A stretch of 23,434 bases of DNA from positions 1-23,434 of the IMG/VR virus record IMGVR_UViG_3300008448_000667; one strand, written 5' to 3'. The stretch comes from a virus. The notes beneath the pieces were generated by a model. That model was not told the origin of the DNA. It saw only the letters and a list, made by a program, of their open reading frames with translations, and did not search any database. Each line of letters starts with the position of its first letter. Position 1 is the first letter of the stretch. Positions 14,027-20,940 of this stretch are shown piece by piece. The position numbers were made by a program, and so were the translations under genes.

Positions 14027-15862
14027 ATGTCACATTTATTGACTTCAGGACAAGTTGGTAACATCGGATTAAACCACATGAAGGCTATCCGTTTGGAAAC
14101 TCAACAAAAATGGGACTCTTTAGGCTTCTTAGATGGTCTTAAAGGTCACGTTAAAGAAAATATCGCTCAGTTATATGAAAACCAAGCTTCTAGCTTGTTA
14201 ACTGAATCTACTAACGCTACATCATCAGGTTCTTTCGAAACTGTTGTATTCCCAATCGTTAGAAGAGTATTCTCTAAATTATTAGCTAACGACGTTGTGT
14301 CTGTACAAGCTATGAACATGCCAATTGGTAAATTGTTCTATTTCGTACCTCTTACATCAGAGCGTGTAAACGAAAATGGTGTTGGTGGAAATTATTATGA
14401 TGGAGACGGTGCTACTTATTCTGCACACACTTCAATGGGTGTAGACGGTATTCCATCATGTGTTCAAACTGTTGGTGGTTGTGCTGTTACTCCATGGATG
14501 GGTAAAAACTTATATGATTTATTCTACAATGACGGTTTATTTGACCAATCAAAAGGTACATTAACAATTAATGTAACTGGTAATTTAGCTGTTTATACTT
14601 TAACAACTGGTGGTACTTTCTCTATTGTTGCTGGTGCTGGTACTGTGTTACCAACTGCTGCTGACGGTACTGTTAGAAACGTAATCGTTGCTCTTTCTGG
14701 TTTCTCAGCTGGTGCTGGTACTAATGGTAGAGAAGTATTAACAGGTCCAAATGGTAACCCAATGGATACTGAATCATTCTTAGCTTCATTAAAAGTTGTT
14801 GCTCCTGCTACATTATTAGATAATGATGGTAATGCTGTAATAGGTATTGGTCAGGAAGTTCCTTTCCGTTTAGTAACTCAAAGATATGGTGTTGGTATCG
14901 TATCTGGTCCAAATGTTATAACTGATGGTAACGGTGTTTGTTGGTTGGAGTTAGACTTGTCTCACCCAGCTGGAACTACAGCTGTTGCTGGTAGCGCATC
15001 TTATCCAGGTACTGCTACTTACGATGGTTATAAAGGTGCTTCTGCTACAACGCTTAGTTCATTCTCTGCTTTCACTGCTGCTTACGCTACATATGCTAGC
15101 TTAGAGTTTGAAACAGAAATGGGTGAAGTATCATTCAGACTTGATGAAGTTGTTGTTTCTGTAGAAGAAAGAAAATTAAGAGCTACATGGTCTCCAGAGT
15201 TAGCACAAGACGTTAGTGCATTCCACAACATCGATGCTGAAGCTGAATTAACTGCAATGTTATCAGAGCAAGTTGCTGCTGAGATTGACCGTGAAATCCT
15301 TAGAGATTTACGTAAAGCTGCTGCATGGCAATTGCGTTGGGATTACAACGGATGGAGAAAAACTTCAAACGCTGCTCAACCATATACTCAAAAAGAGTGG
15401 AATCAAACTTTAATTACTAAAGTTAACCAAATTTCTGCTCAAATCCATAAATCTACACTTAGAGGTGGTGCTAACTTCATCGTTGTATCTTCAGAGATTT
15501 CTGCAATCTTCGACGACTTAGAGTACTTCCACGTGTCAGACGCTAACCCTGAGCAAGACCAATACAACATGGGTATTGAGAGAATCGGTTCATTAGGTGG
15601 AAGATATCAAGTATATCGTGACCCATATGCACCAGCATACTCAGTAATCATCGGTCACAAAGGTAAATCATTATTGGATACTGGATACATCTACGCTCCG
15701 TATGTGCCATTACAGTTAACTCCAACAATGTACAACCCATTCAACTTCGCTCCAGTGAAAGGTATCATGACTCGTTACGCTAAAAAAGTAGTTAACAATA
15801 GATTCTATGGTCACTTGAGAGTTGACGGTGTTCAAACATTCAACACTAATGAATTAAGATAA
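14027..15862 (+). CDS. Major capsid protein (T4 gp23-like)
   Basis: This protein forms the hexamers of the head shell. T4 gp23 loses 65 residues to the protease at an LTE site; here SSLLTE/STNATSS places the equivalent cut after E60. Conserved HK97-fold segments follow: VVFPIVRRVFSKLLANDVVSVQAMNMPIGKLFYF (73-106), KLRATWSPELAQDVSAFHNIDAEAELTAML (383-412) and, near the end, LGGRYQVYRDPYAPAYSVIIGHKG and YIYAPYVPLQL. At 611 residues it exceeds T4 gp23 (521). The extra length lies mainly between ~165 and ~360, a Gly/Thr/Ala-rich beta-type insertion that may form a surface domain. Codon use favours C-ending codons for Ile, Phe and Asn, as expected for the most abundant virion protein. It follows the scaffold by 33 bases with no terminator between. 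Confidence 0.96.
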   Translation: MSHLLTSGQVGNIGLNHMKAIRLETQQKWDSLGFLDGLKGHVKENIAQLYENQASSLLTESTNATSSGSFETVVFPIVRRVFSKLLANDVVSVQAMNMPIGKLFYFVPLTSERVNENGVGGNYYDGDGATYSAHTSMGVDGIPSCVQTVGGCAVTPWMGKNLYDLFYNDGLFDQSKGTLTINVTGNLAVYTLTTGGTFSIVAGAGTVLPTAADGTVRNVIVALSGFSAGAGTNGREVLTGPNGNPMDTESFLASLKVVAPATLLDNDGNAVIGIGQEVPFRLVTQRYGVGIVSGPNVITDGNGVCWLELDLSHPAGTTAVAGSASYPGTATYDGYKGASATTLSSFSAFTAAYATYASLEFETEMGEVSFRLDEVVVSVEERKLRATWSPELAQDVSAFHNIDAEAELTAMLSEQVAAEIDREILRDLRKAAAWQLRWDYNGWRKTSNAAQPYTQKEWNQTLITKVNQISAQIHKSTLRGGANFIVVSSEISAIFDDLEYFHVSDANPEQDQYNMGIERIGSLGGRYQVYRDPYAPAYSVIIGHKGKSLLDTGYIYAPYVPLQLTPTMYNPFNFAPVKGIMTRYAKKVVNNRFYGHLRVDGVQTFNTNELR

Positions 15863-15881
15863 TTTAATCTTATATAAACCT

Positions 15882-15914
15882 AAAAAAGGCTACCATACGG
15901 TGGCCTTTTTTGTT
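15882..15914 (+). terminator. Strong rho-independent terminator after the capsid gene (repeat copy A)
   Basis: AAAAAAGGCTACC (15882-15894) pairs with GGTGGCCTTTTTT (15899-15911), 13 bp with one G-U pair and a four-base loop, ending in a T run. It ends the head operon. It is the first part of a ~65-bp direct repeat whose second copy is at 16945-17011. Confidence 0.88.
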
Positions 15915-15922
15915 TTATGAAA

Positions 15923-15930
15923 TATTTATA
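15923..15930 (+). promoter_or_regulatory. Candidate phage promoter motif (TATTTATA) in repeat copy A
   Basis: The octamer ends only three bases before the ATG at 15934. With T4-like spacing, transcription would begin within the start codon. So the messenger may be leaderless, or the motif may act in another way. Confidence 0.45.
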
Positions 15931-15933
15931 GAT

Positions 15934-16956
15934 ATGAAGAAAATAATTAAAAAATTACTTAGAGAACACATATTAAAATCACCATTTAAGGGTAGAAATA
16001 TTTATTACCATATAACCAATTTAGAAAATGCGATAAATATGATTGAAACCAATAAAATTGATGGGAATAGTCCTCAAGAAATAACTACTAAATTTAATAA
16101 AAAAACACCTATTTTTGGTATATCTTTTTCACGAGATAGTGAAATAAAATGGAGAGGTGGAGTTCAATTAATATTAAATGGTGATTTAATTAAACAAGAT
16201 TATGGTAAAAAAATAATGCCATTTGATTTTATTAAAGGTGCTTACCCTAAATCACACCCAATTAGGAATACTGATTGGTCAGCAGGTATCCCAAAAGTAT
16301 TTAGAAAAAATGAAAAAGGTGATTATTATGATTATACTGACAAACATGATTTTGATAATGAGCCAGATTATAATTATTATTTAGCAACTACAGCTCCTCT
16401 AAGTGAAGAATTTTTAATAGGTGATTTAGAACCATTATCTAAATATTTATTAGGTGTTAGATTATACAACATTGAAGATGCTATAATTCATAAATCAACA
16501 AAAAATGATGAATATGTACGTTTTTTTAAATTGATTAAAAATGTACCATTTTTTAATAAAGATTTTGAAAGATTAAATATTGATAACTTTATCAACAATA
16601 AGACATCAATTAGTGATACAATAATTAATTTATTTAATAAAACTGGTAAAATGAAATCTCGTGACATAATTGTTGCAAGTAAAGAACCAGATTTCATTGA
16701 TAAATTAATATCTAATGATATTAATAAATTACCAATTCAGGATGAATTATTATATTTACTTGCTTATTCACCAGAAACAGAAAAAATATTAAACGCTTTA
16801 AACCAAAAAAATTTAAAAAGTTTTTTATTTGCTATGAATGACTATGGCGGTGCAGGTTTGAAACATTTTATTAGAGATATGGTCCCTCCAAATAAACAAG
16901 ATGAATTATTAATAAAAATTAAATTTTATTTAGATAAATACAATAAAAAAGGCTAG
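15934..16956 (+). CDS. Predicted ADP-ribosyltransferase with capsid-targeting-like N-terminus
   Basis: I use the ATG at 15934; the frame runs up to a TTG at 15910, but that lies in the terminator. The N-terminus MKKIIKKLLRE/H is basic and ends in a likely prohead-protease site; the same LLRE start occurs in the gene at 18787-19521. The following domain resembles ADP-ribosyltransferases: NIYYHITNLENAINMIE with H26, then FGISFSRDSE (S64/S66, R67), a strand QLILNGDLIK, MPFDF, and an acidic motif APLSEEFLIGDLEPLSKYL (E158/E159). This gives an H-S-E order. The C-terminal ~160 residues are helical and not recognised. T4 Alt is a precedent for an ADP-ribosyltransferase that is packaged, trimmed and injected. 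No target can be named. The final codons (KKG, stop) lie in the second repeat copy, so the 3' end was shaped by the duplication. Confidence 0.6.
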   Translation: MKKIIKKLLREHILKSPFKGRNIYYHITNLENAINMIETNKIDGNSPQEITTKFNKKTPIFGISFSRDSEIKWRGGVQLILNGDLIKQDYGKKIMPFDFIKGAYPKSHPIRNTDWSAGIPKVFRKNEKGDYYDYTDKHDFDNEPDYNYYLATTAPLSEEFLIGDLEPLSKYLLGVRLYNIEDAIIHKSTKNDEYVRFFKLIKNVPFFNKDFERLNIDNFINNKTSISDTIINLFNKTGKMKSRDIIVASKEPDFIDKLISNDINKLPIQDELLYLLAYSPETEKILNALNQKNLKSFLFAMNDYGGAGLKHFIRDMVPPNKQDELLIKIKFYLDKYNKKG

Positions 16957-16979
16957 TATTACGGTGGCTTTTTTTTCTT
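16945..16979 (+). terminator. Degenerate terminator, repeat copy B
   Basis: This is homologous to the terminator at 15882. AAAAAAGGCTA pairs with TGGCTTTTTT only with a bulged G and a U-G pair, so the stem is weaker, but the T8 tract remains. The TAG stop of the upstream gene (16954-16956) lies inside the hairpin. Confidence 0.6.
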
Positions 16980-16988
16980 TATATAAGA

Positions 16989-16996
16989 TATTTATA
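16989..16996 (+). promoter_or_regulatory. Candidate phage promoter motif (TATTTATA) in repeat copy B
   Basis: The octamer ends three bases before the ATG at 17000, exactly as in copy A. Confidence 0.45.
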
Positions 16997-16999
16997 GAT

Positions 17000-17644
17000 A
17001 TGAAGAAAATATTTTTACTTATAACATTGTTCATAACAATGAACATGTTTTCACAAACGGTCACAACTGATAATAAACTAATCATACCACATGGAGATAT
17101 TACATTGTATTTAACGAAAGATACGTGTGCTTTTGTATCTAAACACGTTTTAAAATATTCTAGCTTTTTAAAGCTCGATAAAGAGCGTGATAATCGTTGG
17201 TTTCAAGATACGTACAAAGGTAAATACTATAAAGACGCATATTTGAAAACTGGTTATGATATTGGACACTTAACACCATCACACATCACATCATATGACA
17301 ATGAGTTAAACCATAAATCATTTAGCTTGTTTAATGCAGCGCCACAACTAGCTGGTTTCAATAGAGGTAAATGGGCTCAAATGGAAGGTGATGTTGAGAA
17401 TATAATCGCTAAGTCAAAGCAAAATGTTGTTATTATCACTGGAGTTATATATAACTCAAATAACATAAGATTTATGGGTAAGTCTAGAATACCAATACCA
17501 GAATCTTTTTTTAAGATTTTATTTATCAATGGTTCAACACAATGTTGGGTTGGGTCAAATATCAACGGGTTAATCGTAAACATTACATTAAAGAATTTAA
17601 ATGAATTATTTAAGATGAATAAAATGAATTTAACAATACAATAA
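17000..17644 (+). CDS. Secreted DNA/RNA non-specific endonuclease (NUC1, ββα-metal)
   Basis: The ATG at 17000 gives a clear signal peptide: MKKIF, a hydrophobic core (LLITLFITMNMF) and a likely cut at about residue 19 (FSQ/T). Residues ~25-210 are a DNA/RNA non-specific endonuclease. The catalytic motif is GYDIGHLTPS with general base H90; the usual DRGH has Ile in place of Arg. The metal-binding Asn is N121 in the segment FNAAPQLAGFNRGKWAQMEG (111-130). A typical NUC1 C-terminal part (VVIITGVIY...IPIPESFFKILF) follows. The enzyme should cut DNA and RNA without sequence preference outside the cytoplasm. The signal peptide protects the infected cell and phage genome. Possible roles are recycling host nucleic acid after lysis or blocking incoming DNA in the periplasm; neither is proven. 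It is the last plus-strand gene before the convergent terminator. Confidence 0.88.
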   Translation: MKKIFLLITLFITMNMFSQTVTTDNKLIIPHGDITLYLTKDTCAFVSKHVLKYSSFLKLDKERDNRWFQDTYKGKYYKDAYLKTGYDIGHLTPSHITSYDNELNHKSFSLFNAAPQLAGFNRGKWAQMEGDVENIIAKSKQNVVIITGVIYNSNNIRFMGKSRIPIPESFFKILFINGSTQCWVGSNINGLIVNITLKNLNELFKMNKMNLTIQ

Positions 17645-17668
17645 AAAAGGACCATATGGCCCTTTTTA
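17643..17668 (+). terminator. Bidirectional terminator between convergent genes
   Basis: AAAAAGG (17644-17650) and CC pair with GG and CCTTTTT (17661-17667), with one A-C mismatch and an ATAT loop. A-tract on one side and T-tract on the other allow it to end both the plus-strand nuclease transcript and the minus-strand transcript that ends at 17695. Confidence 0.75.
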
Positions 17669-17694
17669 TATATACGTTAACTATGTTTAATTAT

Positions 17695-18639
17695 TTATGC
17701 TTTTGTGCCGCAATGACCACAAAATTTATGGTCTTTATGTAGTTTAGCACCACAGCCAGTACAATATACTTTTACTTTGATATCTTCAGCTGTGTTTATT
17801 TTTTGAGATACTGGAAGCAATTTAGCTTCTACAGTATGGAAAGCGAAGTACTCAAAATCTTTGTTTACTGTTTTGAATTCTTGGTCAGAATGTGAACCTT
17901 CTTCAACCCTACCAGTTTCAATTGATTTAGATTTTTTTGCTTTTAACCTTTTAGTTGGTTCTGGGATTGAAAGACTATCAAAAGTAATTTCACCAGAAAC
18001 ATTACTAATATTTACTGAAGTGTTATAGAACGCACTAGTTGAACTTATGTCTGTTGTTGTTGTGGATAAACTACCACCAATAAAAGAAGTATTATTGCTA
18101 GTTGTAAATGTATCACACAATGGGGTGTAAGGTGCAGTACCAGTATTGTAAGCATAACCACCAGTATTTGTGCTACCATAAAGTCTAGTATCACTACCAT
18201 AGTTTGACCCATTCAAAACACCTCTAGTTGTAAGACCCCCTAATGTTACTATTGGGTTTCTTGGTCTAGGTTTTGATTCTCTGTAGAATTGAACCTTGAA
18301 ATCACCATTGTTTACTATAGCTTCTTTAACTTCTTGAGTGTTTGAAACTTCGTAAGTATCGAATAGGAATTTTTTGGCTACGTCTAAGTATCTATCAAGG
18401 AATACACGTTGTCCTGGGTTTAATACCAGTCCACCTTGTGAGATAACATTTCCGTTAAGTGTAATTTTAGCAAGTACTGATTCCGTAGTTGGATTGAAAA
18501 GTTCAATCTGGAACTCTTGCCCTTTTTGTAAGTAATAAGTTGGCAAATCGCCTTGTTTGTTGTAGAGTTTTATTCTACTCTTGTTCACAGCAATATTAGC
18601 TGTAGGCACCTTTGGTGCCACATAGTTTAATTGTTTCAT
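17695..18639 (-). CDS. Beta-rich phage protein with C-terminal zinc ribbon (314 aa)
   Basis: The N-terminal ~130 residues look like a compact beta sandwich: SRIKLYNKQGDLPTYYLQKGQEFQIELFNP, then VLAKITLNG and LVLNPGQRVFLDRYLD. I recall this domain from proteins of Bacteroidota phages and other large viruses, without assigned function. The middle (~135-225) is Gly/Ser/Thr-rich and probably flexible (NGSNYGSDTRLYGSTNTGG). The C-terminus has a four-Cys zinc ribbon, CTGCGAKLHKDHKFCGHCG (C293, C296, C307, C310). There is no signal peptide or membrane helix. A surface or decoration protein of the virion is one possibility. The gene stands alone behind a ~108-base leader with inverted repeats and a promoter motif, so it is probably expressed strongly and separately. 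Confidence 0.6.
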   Translation of the reverse strand: MKQLNYVAPKVPTANIAVNKSRIKLYNKQGDLPTYYLQKGQEFQIELFNPTTESVLAKITLNGNVISQGGLVLNPGQRVFLDRYLDVAKKFLFDTYEVSNTQEVKEAIVNNGDFKVQFYRESKPRPRNPIVTLGGLTTRGVLNGSNYGSDTRLYGSTNTGGYAYNTGTAPYTPLCDTFTTSNNTSFIGGSLSTTTTDISSTSAFYNTSVNISNVSGEITFDSLSIPEPTKRLKAKKSKSIETGRVEEGSHSDQEFKTVNKDFEYFAFHTVEAKLLPVSQKINTAEDIKVKVYCTGCGAKLHKDHKFCGHCGTKA

Positions 18640-18786
18640 TTTTAATTAACTTTTTAATTTTTGTTATTAATGTACCAATTTCTTTGTTGCCTAGACAACT
18701 CTAAAGCCTTATAAGACTCGAAACCAATACGTAGTCAACGTATATAATATAAATATATTAAAACTTTTTTTATTTGTAAATAGTTT
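18640..18786 (-). other. Structured 5' leader of the zinc-ribbon gene
   Basis: This 147-base gap separates two minus-strand genes. It holds a perfect inverted repeat, ATACGT-AGTCA-ACGTAT at 18727-18743, just inside the predicted transcript start. A second imperfect palindrome, GTTGCCTAGACAAC, lies nearer the gene. No terminator with a U tract is evident for the upstream gene, and no open frame is present. The stem-loops could stabilise the messenger or regulate it. Confidence 0.45.
18748..18755 (-). promoter_or_regulatory. Candidate phage promoter motif (TATTTATA on the minus strand)
   Basis: Read on the minus strand the octamer is TATTTATA, the same orientation relative to the gene as on the plus strand. 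It is 108 bases before the ATG of the gene ending at 18639. Confidence 0.45.
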
Positions 18787-19521
18787 TTATTGAAAATCTG
18801 AACCCATCTCACATAGAGTGGATTGAATTTGATGCCAATAAGTATCTGCTTCATCTGGCATTGAATCTCCAGACATACCATATTTCTTTACTTCACTATC
18901 AATTTCAATTTTTTCGTGTTTTAAATTTGATAATGGTGTGTGAATGGTCCTCATTATATCATTTCTAGTTTGTTCATCCATATCTTTTAAAGCACCATTA
19001 ACATACATCACGGCTTCTTCATAACTATTTATCGTCATTTTATTACAAAGAGTTTCCATAGTTTGGTTCATTTCTTGACCGTCTATTACGTTTTCGTTTA
19101 GTTTTTTAGATTTAATATAACCCATTACTTTTTGTATATCACCTTCTTGGTCTTCGCAACTAAATGTAGATAAAGCAGTTTCTTCATCTATTTGTACTAT
19201 TGTAACACGTTTTACTTCGTTATCAAATAAACAACTTTGTTTCATTTCTTTACCTGTAGATTCACCGTTGGAATCCATGTATTTACCATTTGGTAATTTT
19301 ACCATTATATGACAGTCTTCATAATCCAATTCTCTTTTACCACCCCATTCTGGTTCTAAAAACCAACCTCTAACAACATATAACGGATACCCATATAATC
19401 TATGTAGTGAAACTGCGTAGATATCACAATCACCAAAATTAAAATTGTGTTTGTCAAAATCATAATCATCGGTATATTTACCATATGATTCTCTAAGCAA
19501 TTTTTTTATAAAACTTTTCAT
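18787..19521 (-). CDS. Predicted packaged cysteine-peptidase-like protein with LLRE N-terminus (244 aa)
   Basis: The N-terminus MKSFIKKLLRE/S nearly repeats that of the ADP-ribosyltransferase (MKKIIKKLLRE/H); the DNA encoding KKLLRE also matches, so the two leaders share ancestry. After it comes a domain with C32 (FGDCDIYAVSLHRLYGYP), H71 (EDCHIMVKL) and D83 (NGKYMDSNG), the Cys-His-Asp order of papain/transglutaminase-like enzymes; the family is not certain and activity is unproven. Residues ~140-244, after another likely site (LNE 141-143), form a separate helical segment. A packaged protein trimmed after E11 and E143 is inferred. Its start codon overlaps the stop of the preceding structural gene by one base (TAATG), so the two are co-translated late in infection. 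Confidence 0.6.
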   Translation of the reverse strand: MKSFIKKLLRESYGKYTDDYDFDKHNFNFGDCDIYAVSLHRLYGYPLYVVRGWFLEPEWGGKRELDYEDCHIMVKLPNGKYMDSNGESTGKEMKQSCLFDNEVKRVTIVQIDEETALSTFSCEDQEGDIQKVMGYIKSKKLNENVIDGQEMNQTMETLCNKMTINSYEEAVMYVNGALKDMDEQTRNDIMRTIHTPLSNLKHEKIEIDSEVKKYGMSGDSMPDEADTYWHQIQSTLCEMGSDFQ

Positions 19522-20927
19522 TATTGTCCTTGTCTTAATTCTACTTGATTTACGATGTTAAATTGACAAACATTTTTAAGTGTTGTTACTTCTAAATTAG
19601 ATGTTGCTAATACATCCAAATAATAAGTGTTAGGTATTAAACTGGCAGTATCTAATAAGAAATAATAATAGTTGTTAGCCATTTCAACTGGTTGAAAATC
19701 GATAACCGTTAATTCGGCATTACCTTCTTTTACATATAACCTATATTGTAAATCATCAATATATTGTGTTTGTTCAACGGTATATGGTATTCTAGCTGAT
19801 ACAATCACTCTTCTAGTGTCACCACGCTTAATATTTTCTTGATTTCTAATACCACTAATGTTTACCGCTACTTTCTTAGGTAGCATATCGTTGGTTCCTA
19901 TGTTATAATAATCATAAGAAGATTTAACAACAAAATCTAAGGATATATTAGGTCTTGCAACACCATTTATAACAACATCTGACCAAACATCATTATACAT
20001 AGTTTCAACATTATTACCATCACTAGGTACAATAATGTCTATACTATAAACACCCTTAGTTACGTGAGTAACATCTGATGAAGTATAAGCACTAAATAGG
20101 TCTCCATTATAATCATAAACGTTTACATAGGGTATTTGGTCTAAATTAGATGGATTTCCCGCAAGATTTACATAAAGATATAGTTTGTTATTCTTATCTA
20201 AGAAAAAGTTGTTTCTATCGTCTTTAATGTGGTTTTCATAGATTGTTTCAACAAATGGTTCGTAGAATGTTTGAGTATTGTTTGTAAAGAAACCAACATA
20301 TTGTAATGAAGTTGTGTTTATAAGTTCATAACCTCTAGCATACGCAATACCTAAACCATAATTAGTATTACCTGTTAGCACATCATTAACATAGTCTGTA
20401 ATATCCATTTCAATATTTTCATTACCCTTATCAAAGTGTTGTGTTGTAACAGTTATCCCAGAAGGTGAACCAGAATAAACACCAGTACCACCAGGCCAAT
20501 TAATACCAGTTTTAGAGTTAACCCAGTTTGATGGGCCTGTAGAATATAAATATTCACCACTAGCAAGTATTGGTATTTCATAATCATAACCAACACCATT
20601 ATCCCAGTCTTGATTTACTTTAAATAAGATTAAATCAAAGGATGATGCTCTGTCTTTTGCAGCCATCGTACCGTTAAGTAATCCAGTATCGAATGAAGCT
20701 GTATTTGTAAGTCTAAGTGTATGTTTAAGTTTTGATAAGTCGGTATATGTACCGCCAGTATATAGTTGTTTTAATCTAGTTTCATCAAAGTGAAATATGA
20801 ATCTGCTAAACTTTTCAATACCATCGTATCCACCATAAAATAATTCAGCAACTGGGTTTAAACCAGTGTTTGCTATTGAATTACTAATAATTGTATTGTT
20901 TTTGTCGAAATATGTACGTATTACCAT
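19521..20927 (-). CDS. Beta-rich virion structural protein with DNRLRE-like domain (468 aa)
   Basis: Residues ~1-235 resemble the DNRLRE-type beta domain of Bacteroidota surface proteins: FSRFIFHFDET, SSFDLILFKVNQDWDNGVGYDY, SNWVNSKTGINWPGGTGVY, and ITDYVNDVLTGNTNYGLGIAYARGYE. The remaining part has repeated Ig-like beta strands (YLYVNLAGNPSNL, YSIDIIVPSDG, VRPNISLDF-like segments) and ends in a further beta domain. No signal peptide or membrane segment is present. In a phage baseplate/tail cluster it is likely a virion protein such as a neck, baseplate or fibre component, perhaps with sugar binding. Upstream, 39 bases away, is the gp5-like gene, with a candidate promoter motif in the gap. 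It overlaps the next gene by one base. Confidence 0.65.
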   Translation of the reverse strand: MVIRTYFDKNNTIISNSIANTGLNPVAELFYGGYDGIEKFSRFIFHFDETRLKQLYTGGTYTDLSKLKHTLRLTNTASFDTGLLNGTMAAKDRASSFDLILFKVNQDWDNGVGYDYEIPILASGEYLYSTGPSNWVNSKTGINWPGGTGVYSGSPSGITVTTQHFDKGNENIEMDITDYVNDVLTGNTNYGLGIAYARGYELINTTSLQYVGFFTNNTQTFYEPFVETIYENHIKDDRNNFFLDKNNKLYLYVNLAGNPSNLDQIPYVNVYDYNGDLFSAYTSSDVTHVTKGVYSIDIIVPSDGNNVETMYNDVWSDVVINGVARPNISLDFVVKSSYDYYNIGTNDMLPKKVAVNISGIRNQENIKRGDTRRVIVSARIPYTVEQTQYIDDLQYRLYVKEGNAELTVIDFQPVEMANNYYYFLLDTASLIPNTYYLDVLATSNLEVTTLKNVCQFNIVNQVELRQGQ

Positions 20928-20940
20928 GTTTTGTTTTAAT

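Larger units (their letters stand above)
15882..15945 (+). repeat. Direct repeat copy A: terminator, promoter motif, first codons
   Basis: The unit comprises the terminator hairpin, a T-rich spacer, TATTTATA (15923-15930), the triplet gat, and ATG plus the codons for Lys-Lys-Ile. It is similar throughout to 16945-17011, and the last 24 bases (15922-15945) are identical between the copies. The two copies flank the predicted ADP-ribosyltransferase gene. Confidence 0.8.
16945..17011 (+). repeat. Direct repeat copy B: terminator, promoter motif, first codons
   Basis: This is the second copy of the unit at 15882-15945, with changes in the hairpin loop and spacer but identical over 16988-17011. 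It joins the end of the ADP-ribosyltransferase gene to the start of the nuclease gene. Confidence 0.8.

Noticed and set aside
15910-15933. Upstream TTG start for the ADP-ribosyltransferase frame
   Set aside because: It falls in the terminator T-tract and promoter motif, and the ATG at 15934 aligns with the MKSFIKKLLRE start of the other cargo protein.
15999-16006. TATTTATT inside the ADP-ribosyltransferase gene
   Set aside because: It lies within coding sequence with no downstream gene start. It shows that the octamer also occurs by chance in this AT-rich DNA.
17669-17694. Possible small RNA or gene between the convergent genes
   Set aside because: After the terminator only ~26 AT-rich bases remain, with no frame or structure.
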